NCBI GenBank assembly: GCA_021737445.1
Contig: JAIPDY010000089.1
Location: forward strand, 1-11,175
Source of the DNA: Desulfotignum sp.
Lineage (GTDB): Bacteria; Desulfobacterota; Desulfobacteria; Desulfobacterales; Desulfobacteraceae
Reading direction: 5' to 3'
Length of the DNA stretch: 11,175 bases
The translations under genes were made by a program, and so were the position numbers. This document shows positions 1 to 7,292 of the stretch, one piece after another. The notes beneath the pieces are model-generated. The model was not told the DNA's origin and searched no databases. It saw only the letters and a list, made by a program, of their open reading frames with translations. Each line of letters starts with the position of its first letter. Within the stretch, counting starts at the first letter, position 1.

Positions 1-1
1 G

Positions 2-715
2 AAACAGGGCGCCATTGCCCTGTTTGAAGAAAAATACGGGGATGAGGTCCGGGTGGTGGACCAGGGGAGTTTTTCCCGGGAATTGTGCGGCGGCACCCAC
101 ACACAGCGGTCCGGGGACATCGGGTTGTTCAGGATTATTTCCGAAGGCGGCATCGCCTCGGGTGTGCGGAGAATGGAAGCTGCCACCGGGCAGGCCGCCC
201 TGGACCTGGTCCATGAAGACCAAAACGCCCTGGAAGCAGCGGCAGGGCTGTTGAAAACCGGTAAATCCGATGTGGTGCAAAGGCTGGAAGCCCTGGTCCA
301 GGAGAAAAAAGCCCTGGAAAAGGAACTGGTTTCCGTGAAAGCAAAAATCGCCTCCAAATCAGTGGAAGATATTGAAACCAGTATCAGACAGGTCAACGGC
401 ACCCGGGTCCTGGCCCGGCGGGTGGAGATTGAAAATCCCTCCCAGCTGCGGGATCTGGCGGATAAATTCAAGGCAAAACTGGGCTCCGGGGTCCTGCTGC
501 TGGGAGCGGAATCCAACGGCAAGGCCCTTCTCATTGCCATGGTGTCCGATGATCTTGTGGGGCGGTACAGGGCCGGGGATATTGTGAAACAGGCTGCCCA
601 GGTGGTGGGCGGCGGCGGCGGGGGCCGGCCGGACATGGCCCAGGCCGGCGGATCAAACCCCAGGTTTCTGGACCAGGCCCTGGAAACCGTTTATCACACG
701 CTTGAAACCACGTAA
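2..715 (+). CDS. alaS: Alanine--tRNA ligase, C-terminal part (5' truncated by window)
   Basis: Cytoplasmic enzyme that charges tRNA-Ala and clears mischarged Ser/Gly-tRNA. Only the last 237 residues are present; the frame is open from the window edge. The fragment begins inside the editing domain: the CGGTH motif (fragment residues 29-33) supplies the Cys and His of the editing-site zinc cluster known in AlaRS, and is followed by the conserved block ISEGGIASGVRRMEA. A charged helical stretch (about residues 90-125) fits the coiled coil leading into the C-Ala/DHHA1 domain, which ends with the glycine-rich signature VVGGGGGGRPDMAQAGG near residues 200-216. The catalytic and tRNA-recognition domains lie upstream of the window. 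The gene ends 21 bases before yejB with no visible terminator, so read-through into the permease genes is possible. Identification is very secure. Confidence 0.98.
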   Translation, partial: KQGAIALFEEKYGDEVRVVDQGSFSRELCGGTHTQRSGDIGLFRIISEGGIASGVRRMEAATGQAALDLVHEDQNALEAAAGLLKTGKSDVVQRLEALVQEKKALEKELVSVKAKIASKSVEDIETSIRQVNGTRVLARRVEIENPSQLRDLADKFKAKLGSGVLLLGAESNGKALLIAMVSDDLVGRYRAGDIVKQAAQVVGGGGGGRPDMAQAGGSNPRFLDQALETVYHTLETT

Positions 716-736
716 CCGGCTGCCGGTGCTGCTGTC

Positions 737-1768
737 ATGACCGCATACTTTATTCGGCGTCTGCTGCTGGTGATCCCGACTTTTCTGGGCATCACCATTA
801 TGGTGTTCACCATCACCAGGTTTGTGCCGGGCGGCCCCATCGAGCGCATCATTGCCGAAACCCGGGCCATGCAGATGGGCGGGGGTAGCGGCACATCTGT
901 CCGGGCCGGGACCGATTCCGGCCAGCCGTTGTCCAAAGAACAGATGGACAAACTCAAAGCCTATTACGGGTTTGACAAGCCTTTGTTTCAGAGCTATCTT
1001 GCCTGGCTGGGCAAGGTGCTCCAGGGGGATCTGGGCCGGTCCACAAGGTACCATGACCCGGTGTGGGAGATGATCAGGGACAGAATTCCCATCTCCCTGT
1101 ATTTCGGGGTGTTGAGCCTGATTCTCATCTACGGGGTCTGCATTCCCTTAGGGATGGCCAAGGCGGTGCGGCACAAGTCCGGATTTGACAATATATCTTC
1201 TGTTGTCATCTTCACCGGGTATGCCATTCCCGGCTGGGTGGCCGGGGTGATGATGCTGGTGCTGTTTGCCTCCCACTATGATATTTTCCCCCTGGGCGGG
1301 CTTGTGTCTGACCGGTTTGAGGCGATGGGGCTTTGGGGACAGATAAAAGATATTGCCCGGCACACAGTGCTGCCTTTGATCTCCTATGTCATCGGGTCAT
1401 TTACCGTGATGACCCTGCTCATGAAAAACACCCTCATGGACAACCTGTCCGCAGATTATGTGCGCACCGCCATTGCCAAGGGGCTTTCTTTTAAACAGGC
1501 GGTGTTCCGCCATGCCATGCGCAACAGCATGATTCCCATTGCCACCAGTTTCGGCAACAACATCTCCATCCTGCTCATGGGATCGTTCCTCATTGAAAAG
1601 GTGTTCAACATCGACGGCATGGGGCTGTTAGGGTATGAGTCGGTGGTGGACAGGGACTATCCCGTGGTCATGGGCATCCTGGTGATCTCTTCGCTGCTGT
1701 TCATGATCGGCAATATTTTGTCTGATCTGTGTGTGGCCATTGTGGATCCCAGGGTGAGGTTTGCATGA
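737..1768 (+). CDS. yejB: Oligopeptide ABC transporter permease, YejB/DppB type
   Basis: Inner-membrane permease subunit of a peptide/microcin-type ABC importer (343 residues; E. coli YejB is of similar length). The N-terminus MTAYFIRRLLLVIPTFLGI is the typical first membrane helix of the OppB/DppB family, followed by the usual 'RFVPGGP' turn. A periplasmic loop (about residues 38-85) precedes the conserved 'YGFDKPLFQSYLAWL...GDLGRS' block. The EAA loop that contacts the ATPase is at residues 240-267 (AKGLSFKQAVFRHAMRNS). The C-terminus 'DPRVRF' is also typical. The ATG start at 737 has no good Shine-Dalgarno sequence; initiation could depend on coupling to alaS 21 bases upstream. The stop overlaps the yejE start (ATGA). 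The YejB assignment over other OppB paralogues rests on the long loop and the YejE-like partner; the peptide-permease family itself is certain. Confidence 0.9.
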   Translation: MTAYFIRRLLLVIPTFLGITIMVFTITRFVPGGPIERIIAETRAMQMGGGSGTSVRAGTDSGQPLSKEQMDKLKAYYGFDKPLFQSYLAWLGKVLQGDLGRSTRYHDPVWEMIRDRIPISLYFGVLSLILIYGVCIPLGMAKAVRHKSGFDNISSVVIFTGYAIPGWVAGVMMLVLFASHYDIFPLGGLVSDRFEAMGLWGQIKDIARHTVLPLISYVIGSFTVMTLLMKNTLMDNLSADYVRTAIAKGLSFKQAVFRHAMRNSMIPIATSFGNNISILLMGSFLIEKVFNIDGMGLLGYESVVDRDYPVVMGILVISSLLFMIGNILSDLCVAIVDPRVRFA

Positions 1769-2820
1769 TGGGGCGGCTGCATTTAAATCCGGTTACCCTG
1801 CGCAAAATCAGGCGGTTCAGATCCATCCGCAGGGGATTCTGGTCCTTTGTCATTATTTTTTCTCTTATAATTTTTTCCTTTTGCGCGGAGCTTTTCATCA
1901 ATTCCCGGGCCCTGGTGGTGCAATACCATGGAGAGTGGTATTTTCCCACTTACGGAGACATGATTCCCGGGTCACGCTTTGGTCTGGATTACAGGTATGA
2001 AACCGATTACCGAAAATTGCAGCAGCTGTTTGCACAGGAAAATAACGGGGATTTTGTGATTATGCCACCGGTGCCTTACAACGCTTTTGAAAACGACCTG
2101 CGCCTGAACCAGTACCCGCCGTTCCCCCCGTCTGCGAAAGACCGGCATTTTCTGGGCACCGACAATGTGGGCAGGGACATCCTGGCCCGGCTGGTGTACG
2201 GGTTCCGCACCGCGATTTTGTTCTCTTTTTTCCTGCTGCTCATCAACTATACCATCGGTATTTTCATCGGGTGTGCCATGGGGTATTTCGGGGGACGGTT
2301 TGATCTGTTTTTCCAGCGGATCATAGAGATCTGGTCCAATATCCCTTTTTTGTACGTCATCATCATTGTGTCTTCGATCCTGGTGCCCAGTTTCATGATC
2401 CTTTTGCTGATCATGGCCTTTTTCGGATGGATCAGCATCACCTGGGTCATGCGCACCATGACCTACAAGGAAAAGGAGCGCGAATATGTCCTGGCGGTGA
2501 GAAGCCTGGGGGCATCGCATTTGCGCATCATTTTTGCGCACATCATTCCCAACACCATCTCAGTGATCGTCACCTACGCGCCCTTTGCCATCTCCAGCGG
2601 GATTGTGGCCTTAACCTCCCTGGATTACCTGGGGTTCGGCCTGCCCGCACCCACCCCGTCCTGGGGGGAGCTGCTCTCCCAGGGGTGGCAGAACATGGAA
2701 GCCTGGTGGATCTCCGCATCCGTGGTGGGCGCCCTGGTCATCACGCTCATGACCGTCACCTTCACCGGCGAGGGAATCCGAGAGGCCTTCGACCCCAAGC
2801 TCCACACCATTTACGAGTAG
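1765..2820 (+). CDS. yejE: Oligopeptide ABC transporter permease, YejE/DppC type
   Basis: Second inner-membrane permease subunit of the same importer (351 residues). The start was set at the ATG at 1765, which forms an ATGA overlap with the yejB stop and has a purine-rich AGGGTGAGG about 5 bases upstream; the frame continues upstream but inside yejB. A basic N-terminus (residues 13-23) precedes the first helix (about 25-45). The YejE-type extended periplasmic segment (about 48-125) ends in the DppC-family signature 'HFLGTDNVGRDILARLVYG' (residues 128-146). The EAA loop is at 240-263 (VRSLGASHLRIIFAHIIPN). The C-terminal 'LDYLGFGLPAPTPSWGELL' block is canonical. The partner ATPase (YejF) and binding protein (YejA) are not inside the window; yejA could lie upstream elsewhere, and the gene immediately downstream is on the opposite strand, so the cluster is split. 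Confidence 0.9.
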   Translation: MMGRLHLNPVTLRKIRRFRSIRRGFWSFVIIFSLIIFSFCAELFINSRALVVQYHGEWYFPTYGDMIPGSRFGLDYRYETDYRKLQQLFAQENNGDFVIMPPVPYNAFENDLRLNQYPPFPPSAKDRHFLGTDNVGRDILARLVYGFRTAILFSFFLLLINYTIGIFIGCAMGYFGGRFDLFFQRIIEIWSNIPFLYVIIIVSSILVPSFMILLLIMAFFGWISITWVMRTMTYKEKEREYVLAVRSLGASHLRIIFAHIIPNTISVIVTYAPFAISSGIVALTSLDYLGFGLPAPTPSWGELLSQGWQNMEAWWISASVVGALVITLMTVTFTGEGIREAFDPKLHTIYE

Positions 2821-2844
2821 GGGTGTGCTGCCTGCCGCCCGCCA

Positions 2845-3702
2845 TCAATACACTTTTCTTCGGGAAAATCCCTTGCCCAGCACGTTGAATGTGTTTTCCG
2901 TGATGACAAAGGCATCGGAATCGATGTTGAACACGATCTCTTCGATGCGCTTGATCTGGTAGGTGTTGGCCACGGTGAGGATGACATCTTTCGGCTCGCC
3001 GGTGTAGGCCCCCCGGCCTGATAGAAAGGTGGCGCCCCGCTGCAGCTTTTTCATGATCTCATCGGCAATGGCTTTGGGGTTTTTGGAGATGATGAGGATC
3101 ATCTTACGCTGATTGAACAGTCCCATGCAGTATTCAATGGCCTGGGAGGCGATGTAGGAAGTGGCCATGGAATACAGGATGATATCGGTTTCCAGGTACC
3201 CGAAGCTGCCGGCAAACAGCACAAAGTTGAACATGAAGTTGTAGGTGCCGATGCGCAGGCCGAATTTCTGATTGAGCAGAATGGAGATAATGTCGTTGCC
3301 GCCGCCGGATCCAAGAGAGCGGAAGATCAGGCCGGCGCCGGCTCCCACCAGGGTGCCCCCGGCAAGGGCTGCCAGCCACTGGTCGGTGATGTCAAACTGA
3401 AAATTCACCAGATCGATAAACAGGGTTAAAACCCCTGCGCCAAAAAGGCTGTAGTATAAAAACCGCTTGCTGATGAATTTCCAGCCGATGATAAATACGG
3501 GTATGTTCAGAATCAGGTACCAGATACCCGGCGTCAGGATGTCCGAACCATAGTAGATCAGCAGCCCTAAGCCGGAAAATCCGCCGGTGATCATGCCGTG
3601 GGGAATGATGATGGACTTGATTCCCACAGCCACGATCACGCTGCCCAGGGTGATGAGAAACAGGTTCCAGGGGATGGAATACACGATATTGTATGGTTTC
3701 AT
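2845..3702 (-). CDS. YitT family membrane protein (DUF161 + DUF2179)
   Basis: Integral membrane protein of unknown molecular function; 285 residues, the usual length of the family. The N-terminal half has about five to six hydrophobic segments (roughly residues 10-34, 38-52, 58-76, 82-98, 110-128, 152-170), including the family motifs 'MITGGFSGLGLL' (37-48) and 'GSGGGNDII' (131-139). The C-terminal soluble DUF2179 domain (about 200-280) carries 'RGATFLSGRGAYTGEPKDV' and ends 'NVLGKGF'. The start at 3702 is preferred over an upstream in-frame ATG at 3771 because AAGGA (3710-3714) lies about 7 bases before it and the hydrophobic segment follows directly. It is convergent with yejE, with only 24 bases between the stops. 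The DUF2179 domain is thought to be a nucleotide- or ligand-sensing module (family knowledge, not shown here). Confidence 0.9.
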   Translation of the reverse strand: MKPYNIVYSIPWNLFLITLGSVIVAVGIKSIIIPHGMITGGFSGLGLLIYYGSDILTPGIWYLILNIPVFIIGWKFISKRFLYYSLFGAGVLTLFIDLVNFQFDITDQWLAALAGGTLVGAGAGLIFRSLGSGGGNDIISILLNQKFGLRIGTYNFMFNFVLFAGSFGYLETDIILYSMATSYIASQAIEYCMGLFNQRKMILIISKNPKAIADEIMKKLQRGATFLSGRGAYTGEPKDVILTVANTYQIKRIEEIVFNIDSDAFVITENTFNVLGKGFSRRKVY

Positions 3703-3784
3703 GGGACGGTCCTTGGATATTTTAATGGATGCAGAACCTGTCCATTTACCCCAGATAGGGGAAAAACGCAAGAAATTTTATAGT

Positions 3785-3848
3785 TTGTGGTGCCCTGTGC
3801 CCGGCCCGGGATGTATCAATCTGACAATCCGTTCACAGGACACCACAA
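3785..3848. repeat. Long inverted repeat, 15-bp arms, 34-bp spacer
   Basis: The left arm TTGTGGTGCCCTGTG (3785-3799) and right arm CACAGGACACCACAA (3834-3848) are complementary at 14 of 15 positions. The single mismatch is C/A in a + strand RNA but a G-U wobble in a - strand RNA, so the hairpin is fully paired only when read leftwards, toward the YitT gene. The 34-base spacer contains a short GC palindrome (CCCGGGCCGGG on the - strand). It lies between the end of the signalling operon and the YitT start. It may be a leader structure, a backup terminator or a small mobile-element remnant; the sequence does not decide between these. Confidence 0.7.
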
Positions 3849-3874
3849 GAGGCTTACACTGAACAAAATCTGCT

Positions 3875-3908
3875 GCCGGGGATCTTGTGCGGCCGGAGGT
3901 ATCCCGGC
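3875..3908 (-). terminator. Terminator-like hairpin after the signalling operon
   Basis: On the - strand, 13 bases after the RR-C stop codon, GCCGGGAT (3908-3901) pairs with ATCCCCGGC (3883-3875), 8 bp with one bulged base and a 17-base loop that itself can form a 5-bp GCCGG/CCGGC hairpin. It is followed after a few bases by AGATTTTGTT, an interrupted T-rich run. This is a reasonable but imperfect intrinsic terminator for the five-gene operon. Confidence 0.45.
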
Positions 3909-3921
3909 GTGCCCCGCGCGT

Positions 3922-4416
3922 CTATTTCTGGTTGTCGTCCATTTTTTTGAGTTCCCGCAGTATGCCCAGAGGGGACTGGCCGAATGCCAGGGACTGGATT
4001 TTTTTCATGCGGTCAATATCTTTTTCAAATTTCTTTTTCATCCGGGATTCATAGGCCTCTGTGATGGTTTCCACCAGCTTGTCAAAGCTGCTGGGTTTTT
4101 CCAAAACTTTAAAAGCCCCCAGTTTGGTGCAGTCAACAGCAACATCGATGGTGGCATGCCCTGACAGGATTATGATTTCCAGAAAGCGGTGGCTTTTTTT
4201 AAGAATTTTGAGCAGTTCCACCCCGTCTATGCCGGGCATCTGCAGATCCACCACTGCCACATCAAATTGTGCTTTTTTTGCAACTTTTATGGCATCTTCC
4301 CCGTTTGTCACCGGGGTGATGTCAAAGAATTTGAGTTTCAGGCGTTCAGTAAGGGCGTTCAAAAATTTTTCTTCATCATCCACCATGAGCAGGTGGATTT
4401 TTTCAATGTCAGTCAT
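3922..4416 (-). CDS. Response regulator, receiver domain with basic helical tail (RR-C)
   Basis: Cytoplasmic receiver of 164 residues, the last gene of the signalling operon. All phosphorylation residues are present: acidic pair D13/D14, phospho-acceptor D57 in VVDLQMPG, switch residue S85 in LSGHAT, and K107 in EKP. The receiver ends near residue 122; a roughly 42-residue charged tail (RMKKKFEKDIDRMKKIQSL) follows and ends in 'SPLGILRELKKMDDNQK'. It is predicted helical and is not a recognisable DNA-binding domain. The ATG at 4414-4416 was chosen because GGAGG (4422-4426) sits 5 bases upstream; an in-frame TTG at 4428 would overlap that site. It follows the DHp protein after a 68-base gap, so it might also have its own transcript. 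Output partner unknown. Confidence 0.92.
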   Translation of the reverse strand: MTDIEKIHLLMVDDEEKFLNALTERLKLKFFDITPVTNGEDAIKVAKKAQFDVAVVDLQMPGIDGVELLKILKKSHRFLEIIILSGHATIDVAVDCTKLGAFKVLEKPSSFDKLVETITEAYESRMKKKFEKDIDRMKKIQSLAFGQSPLGILRELKKMDDNQK

Positions 4417-4421
4417 GGCTG

Positions 4422-4426
4422 CCTCC
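4422..4426 (-). promoter_or_regulatory. Ribosome binding site of RR-C
   Basis: GGAGG on the - strand, 5 bases before the ATG at 4416. It decides the start: an upstream in-frame TTG (4426-4428) shares a base with this site and so is unlikely to be used. Confidence 0.75.
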
Positions 4427-4484
4427 AAAAATTGTTATTTTTTTTATTCATACATTTGGTTCTGTGTACCTGTATAGACGGCTG

Positions 4485-5159
4485 TTACCTGCCAGCCAGT
4501 GCAGTAAAGAGATTGTCATTGGTGCGGGCCATTGTCACTTCAAGATCTTTGTCGGTGAAGTTGATTGTGGCTTTAAGGGCATCTGCCACATCAGTTGTCT
4601 GCCGGTCCGGAAAATCTGTCAATGCCGAAAGGCTGCCCCATGAAAATGTCAGAGAAACCGTATCCGGGTCTTTTTCATGGAAAAAGATTTTCAAAGTATC
4701 TTTTGTGTCCGCTGATTTGTAAATGGCGCAAAGGGTGCGGTATATCAGGTTCTGGAGCAGAAAAGGGCTGGTGAGAACCGTGATGTCTGTACCAGATGCA
4801 TCGATCTGTGTTTTTTTTGTATAGCTCAGAAAACCGGTCAGTTTGACAGCCAGGGTCAGGGTGTCTGCAATGCTGGTCTCCTTGATGGGGTCATCCACGC
4901 TGTGGGCAAACTGGTTCATCTGCCGGATGGTGTCAAACCCCCGCTCGATCTCTTCGGCAATGCTGTTGCTGCAGTTTTCAAGTAAAGAGAGCTCAAATTC
5001 TTTGCCCTGTTTGGACAGCTGGGTCAGATCATTTAAAAACCCGGCCGTCTCAGAGATGATGGCAAAGATGTTTTTCAGTTCATGTGAAATGCTGGCGTTC
5101 ACTGATCCGAAAAACTGCAGTCCCTGTTTGTTCACAAGGTCAATGGTGTGCTGGTTCAT
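4485..5159 (-). CDS. DHp-domain protein with degenerate ATPase domain; candidate histidine phosphotransferase
   Basis: Cytoplasmic protein of 224 residues. Residues 18-45 form a kinase-type dimerisation helix with the phospho-acceptor motif SISHELKN (H26) and ETAGFLNDL, close to the equivalent helix of the neighbouring dCache kinase. A second long helix follows (about 56-86). The remaining 135 residues look like a vestigial HATPase fold: the N-box position reads 'LLQNLIYRTLCAI' (about 134-146), so the Mg-binding Asn of 'NLINNAFQAI' in the neighbour is replaced (NNA becomes YRT). No DxGxG (G1), F-box or GxGxG (G2) motif is present. This DHp-plus-dead-CA build is that of ChpT and Spo0B phosphotransferases; a strongly diverged or decayed kinase is the alternative. 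The start at 5159 has AGGGAG 6 bases upstream; an earlier in-frame start (5216) would overlap RR-B. It lies 16 bases after the RR-B stop. Confidence 0.75.
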   Translation of the reverse strand: MNQHTIDLVNKQGLQFFGSVNASISHELKNIFAIISETAGFLNDLTQLSKQGKEFELSLLENCSNSIAEEIERGFDTIRQMNQFAHSVDDPIKETSIADTLTLAVKLTGFLSYTKKTQIDASGTDITVLTSPFLLQNLIYRTLCAIYKSADTKDTLKIFFHEKDPDTVSLTFSWGSLSALTDFPDRQTTDVADALKATINFTDKDLEVTMARTNDNLFTALAGR

Positions 5160-5175
5160 TGCTGTCTCCCTCCAT

Positions 5176-5532
5176 TTATTGTTTATCCGGATGGATAGTC
5201 TGATGGATGGTTTCAATCAGGGTATCGATGTTCAAAGGTTTGGCCAGAAAGATATCATCTGAATGGTCACCGTTTTTATCGATGGCGCCGTGTCCGGTGA
5301 CAAAAATCAGCTTGATTTCCGGCTGCATCTCCAGCAGTTTTTGTTTTAATGCAAACCCGCTGATGCCGGGCATTTTCAGGTCCAGCACAGCCAGGTCGTA
5401 AGGGGTATGGGCCGCTTTTTCAACCGCTTCTTCCCCGGAATAGGCAACATCCGCATTCAGTCCCCTGAGAGACAATCTCTTGGCCAGCATATTGATGAAT
5501 TTTTTTTCATCATCCACAAGAATAATCTTCAT
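5176..5532 (-). CDS. Single-domain response regulator (RR-B)
   Basis: CheY-like stand-alone receiver, 118 residues, no output domain. It has the acidic pair D7/D8 (ILVDDE), phospho-acceptor D51 (LDLKMPG), switch T79 (VTGHG) and K98-P99. The alpha4-beta5 region between GHG and KP is 15 residues instead of the 18 seen in RR-A, and its sequence (AIDKNGDHSDDIFLA) lacks the usual 'LGA.EF' motif, so this face, commonly the output surface, is altered. The ATG overlaps the kinase stop (ATGA) and GAGGAC (5538-5543) sits 5 bases upstream inside the kinase gene, so it is co-translated with the kinase. Likely a direct phosphate acceptor of the kinase and, with the next gene, part of a relay (inference). 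Confidence 0.92.
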   Translation of the reverse strand: MKIILVDDEKKFINMLAKRLSLRGLNADVAYSGEEAVEKAAHTPYDLAVLDLKMPGISGFALKQKLLEMQPEIKLIFVTGHGAIDKNGDHSDDIFLAKPLNIDTLIETIHQTIHPDKQ

Positions 5533-7292
5533 GTCTTGTCCTCTTTTTTCATCTTGACCGGTAAAGTGACAGTAAATATGGTCCCGACACCTTCGCTGCT
5601 TTCCACCCGGATATTTCCCTGCAGTTTTTTGACCAGGCCGTATGTGATGGAAAGTCCCAGGCCGGTTCCCATTTTTTCTTTTTTGGTACTGAAAAACGGT
5701 TCATGGATGCGTTTGAGATTTTCTTCGGGAATGCCGCATCCGGTGTCTTTGATCTCTATGAAGATGTGGCCGGGGGGCAGGTGTGATACAGTGATATCCA
5801 GGCATCCGTTGGCCTCTATGGCCTGGAACGCATTGTTGATCAGGTTGAGCAGGACCTGCTGGAGTTTGCCCCGGTCGGTCTCAATGGCAGGGGTCTCAGG
5901 CGCAATCTCGGTGGTGACATGGATGCCTTTGTATTCGGTTTCTTTTTTGTGGAAACGCAATATACCGGTGATCAGTTTTTCCACATCCACGTTGGATGTC
6001 TGCACATCAAACTGCCGCACAAATCCCAGCAGCTGGCTGGTGATGGTGCCGCACCGGGAAACCGCTTCCAGGATCGTGTCCAGGTTTTCCATCACCTCCT
6101 CATCATTTTGATGTTCATCTGTGTAATGATACAGGTCCTTGAGGTAACCTGCGGTTTCATTAATCAGTGCCAGTGGATTGTTGATCTCATGGGCAATGCC
6201 GGCGGCCAGCTGCCCGATGCCGGCCAGCTGCTGGCTCTGCTCCATTTTCATCATGGTTTCCGCCTTGGTATTGTCAGCCAGATACAGCTTGTTCACCATA
6301 AAGGTGGACACCAGGGTGATAATGATCATCATCACCAGACAGCTGATGCCGATGATCCAGTTGAAGGTCTGTCCCAGGTTCAGCCAGGTGCCCATGACAA
6401 CCGATTTTTTCTTGTTCACCATGAGAATGAACGGGGTGGTCACCGCCTCGGTGATAATGTAGGAGTATCCGGTGACAAAGGCATTGTCACTTAGATTCTC
6501 AGGTTGAATCACGTTTGTCCTGGTGGAAAATTCCGGGATATCCAGATGGGTGTGTGTAAAAATTTTTCCATAGGTGCTGGAAGGGGTCTGCAACACACCG
6601 GTGTGATTCATCAGAAAGATATCGGTGTGGACATTGGTTTTGTAAGAGAGCAGAGTATCCATGAGCCGCTGGGTGTCCAGGGTTGCCCGGAGGATAAAAA
6701 TCCGGCCCAGGGCATTGATGGACCGGACCGCAATGATGATGTGGGGAACATCCCGGTATCCGGTGAACACCTCGCTGATGAAATTGTCACTTTCAATGCT
6801 CCGGATGAACCAGGGCTGGGTTTTATAGTTTTTACCCTCCAGGTTGAAGGGGCCGGTATAAGCCACCTGGCTGCCGTCAGCATCGATGATGCTCAGGTCT
6901 GTGAATCCGCCGAATCCCAGCTTGAGATTACTCAGGATTTCCGCCAGGTGTGTATTATCGATCAAAGCGTAATAGGGCAGTTCATTGACGATAAACCGCA
7001 GGGCGTTCAACCGTTCTTCCAGGAAAAACCGCATGGACCGCTTGGCATTGGAGGTGACCCGCTCTGTCTGGAGAACCAGTTCAGAATCCACGGCCTGCCG
7101 GATCAGCCGCTGGTTGATGAAGGTGGCCATCACCAGGGGGGACAAAGAGGTGACAGCCAGAATAATGATGCTGATGATCCAGATGCGGCGGTAATTGGAA
7201 AAGGTGTGAAAGGAAGCCAGGTGGGAGTTGTGTCGGTGAAACAAAAACGCCAGCCACTCCTGTTTCTGCAGTATCTGCGGCGTTCGGATCAT
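5529..7292 (-). CDS. Membrane sensor histidine kinase with dCache-type sensor
   Basis: 587-residue inner-membrane kinase. A cytoplasmic N-terminal segment of about 36 residues precedes TM1 (about 37-58). A periplasmic region of about 250 residues (60-308) has double-Cache character: 'LSIIDADGSQVAYTGPF' (133-149) and a later 'QPWFIRSI' segment, then 'IFLMNHTGVLQTP' (225-237). TM2 is about 310-332. No HAMP domain is evident; a short helix (about 340-358) leads directly into HisKA with H368 (GIAHEINNP). The catalytic domain is complete: N-box 'LLNLINNAFQAI' (N487), G1 'DTGCG' (516-520), F-box 'EPFFSTK' and G2 'GTGLGL' (542-547). The start overlaps the RR-A stop (ATGA) and follows a strong GGGAGGAGG. 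The ligand is unknown; dCache domains often bind small organic acids or amino acids. It is the only complete kinase in the window. Confidence 0.95.
   Translation of the reverse strand: MIRTPQILQKQEWLAFLFHRHNSHLASFHTFSNYRRIWIISIIILAVTSLSPLVMATFINQRLIRQAVDSELVLQTERVTSNAKRSMRFFLEERLNALRFIVNELPYYALIDNTHLAEILSNLKLGFGGFTDLSIIDADGSQVAYTGPFNLEGKNYKTQPWFIRSIESDNFISEVFTGYRDVPHIIIAVRSINALGRIFILRATLDTQRLMDTLLSYKTNVHTDIFLMNHTGVLQTPSSTYGKIFTHTHLDIPEFSTRTNVIQPENLSDNAFVTGYSYIITEAVTTPFILMVNKKKSVVMGTWLNLGQTFNWIIGISCLVMMIIITLVSTFMVNKLYLADNTKAETMMKMEQSQQLAGIGQLAAGIAHEINNPLALINETAGYLKDLYHYTDEHQNDEEVMENLDTILEAVSRCGTITSQLLGFVRQFDVQTSNVDVEKLITGILRFHKKETEYKGIHVTTEIAPETPAIETDRGKLQQVLLNLINNAFQAIEANGCLDITVSHLPPGHIFIEIKDTGCGIPEENLKRIHEPFFSTKKEKMGTGLGLSITYGLVKKLQGNIRVESSEGVGTIFTVTLPVKMKKEDKT

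Noticed and set aside
1972..2541. 189-codon open frame on the - strand within yejE
   Set aside because: His/Asp/Gln-rich low-quality protein typical of antisense shadow translation; yejE is certain on the other strand.
3703..3771. Earlier start for the YitT protein adding 23 residues
   Set aside because: The extra residues are polar and unlike the family; a good AAGGA precedes the ATG at 3702.
4417..4428. Earlier TTG start for RR-C adding four residues
   Set aside because: The TTG shares a base with the GGAGG that serves the ATG at 4416.
5160..5216. Earlier start for the DHp-only protein
   Set aside because: It would overlap RR-B by about 40 bases and its extra residues are not domain-like; AGGGAG precedes the start at 5159.
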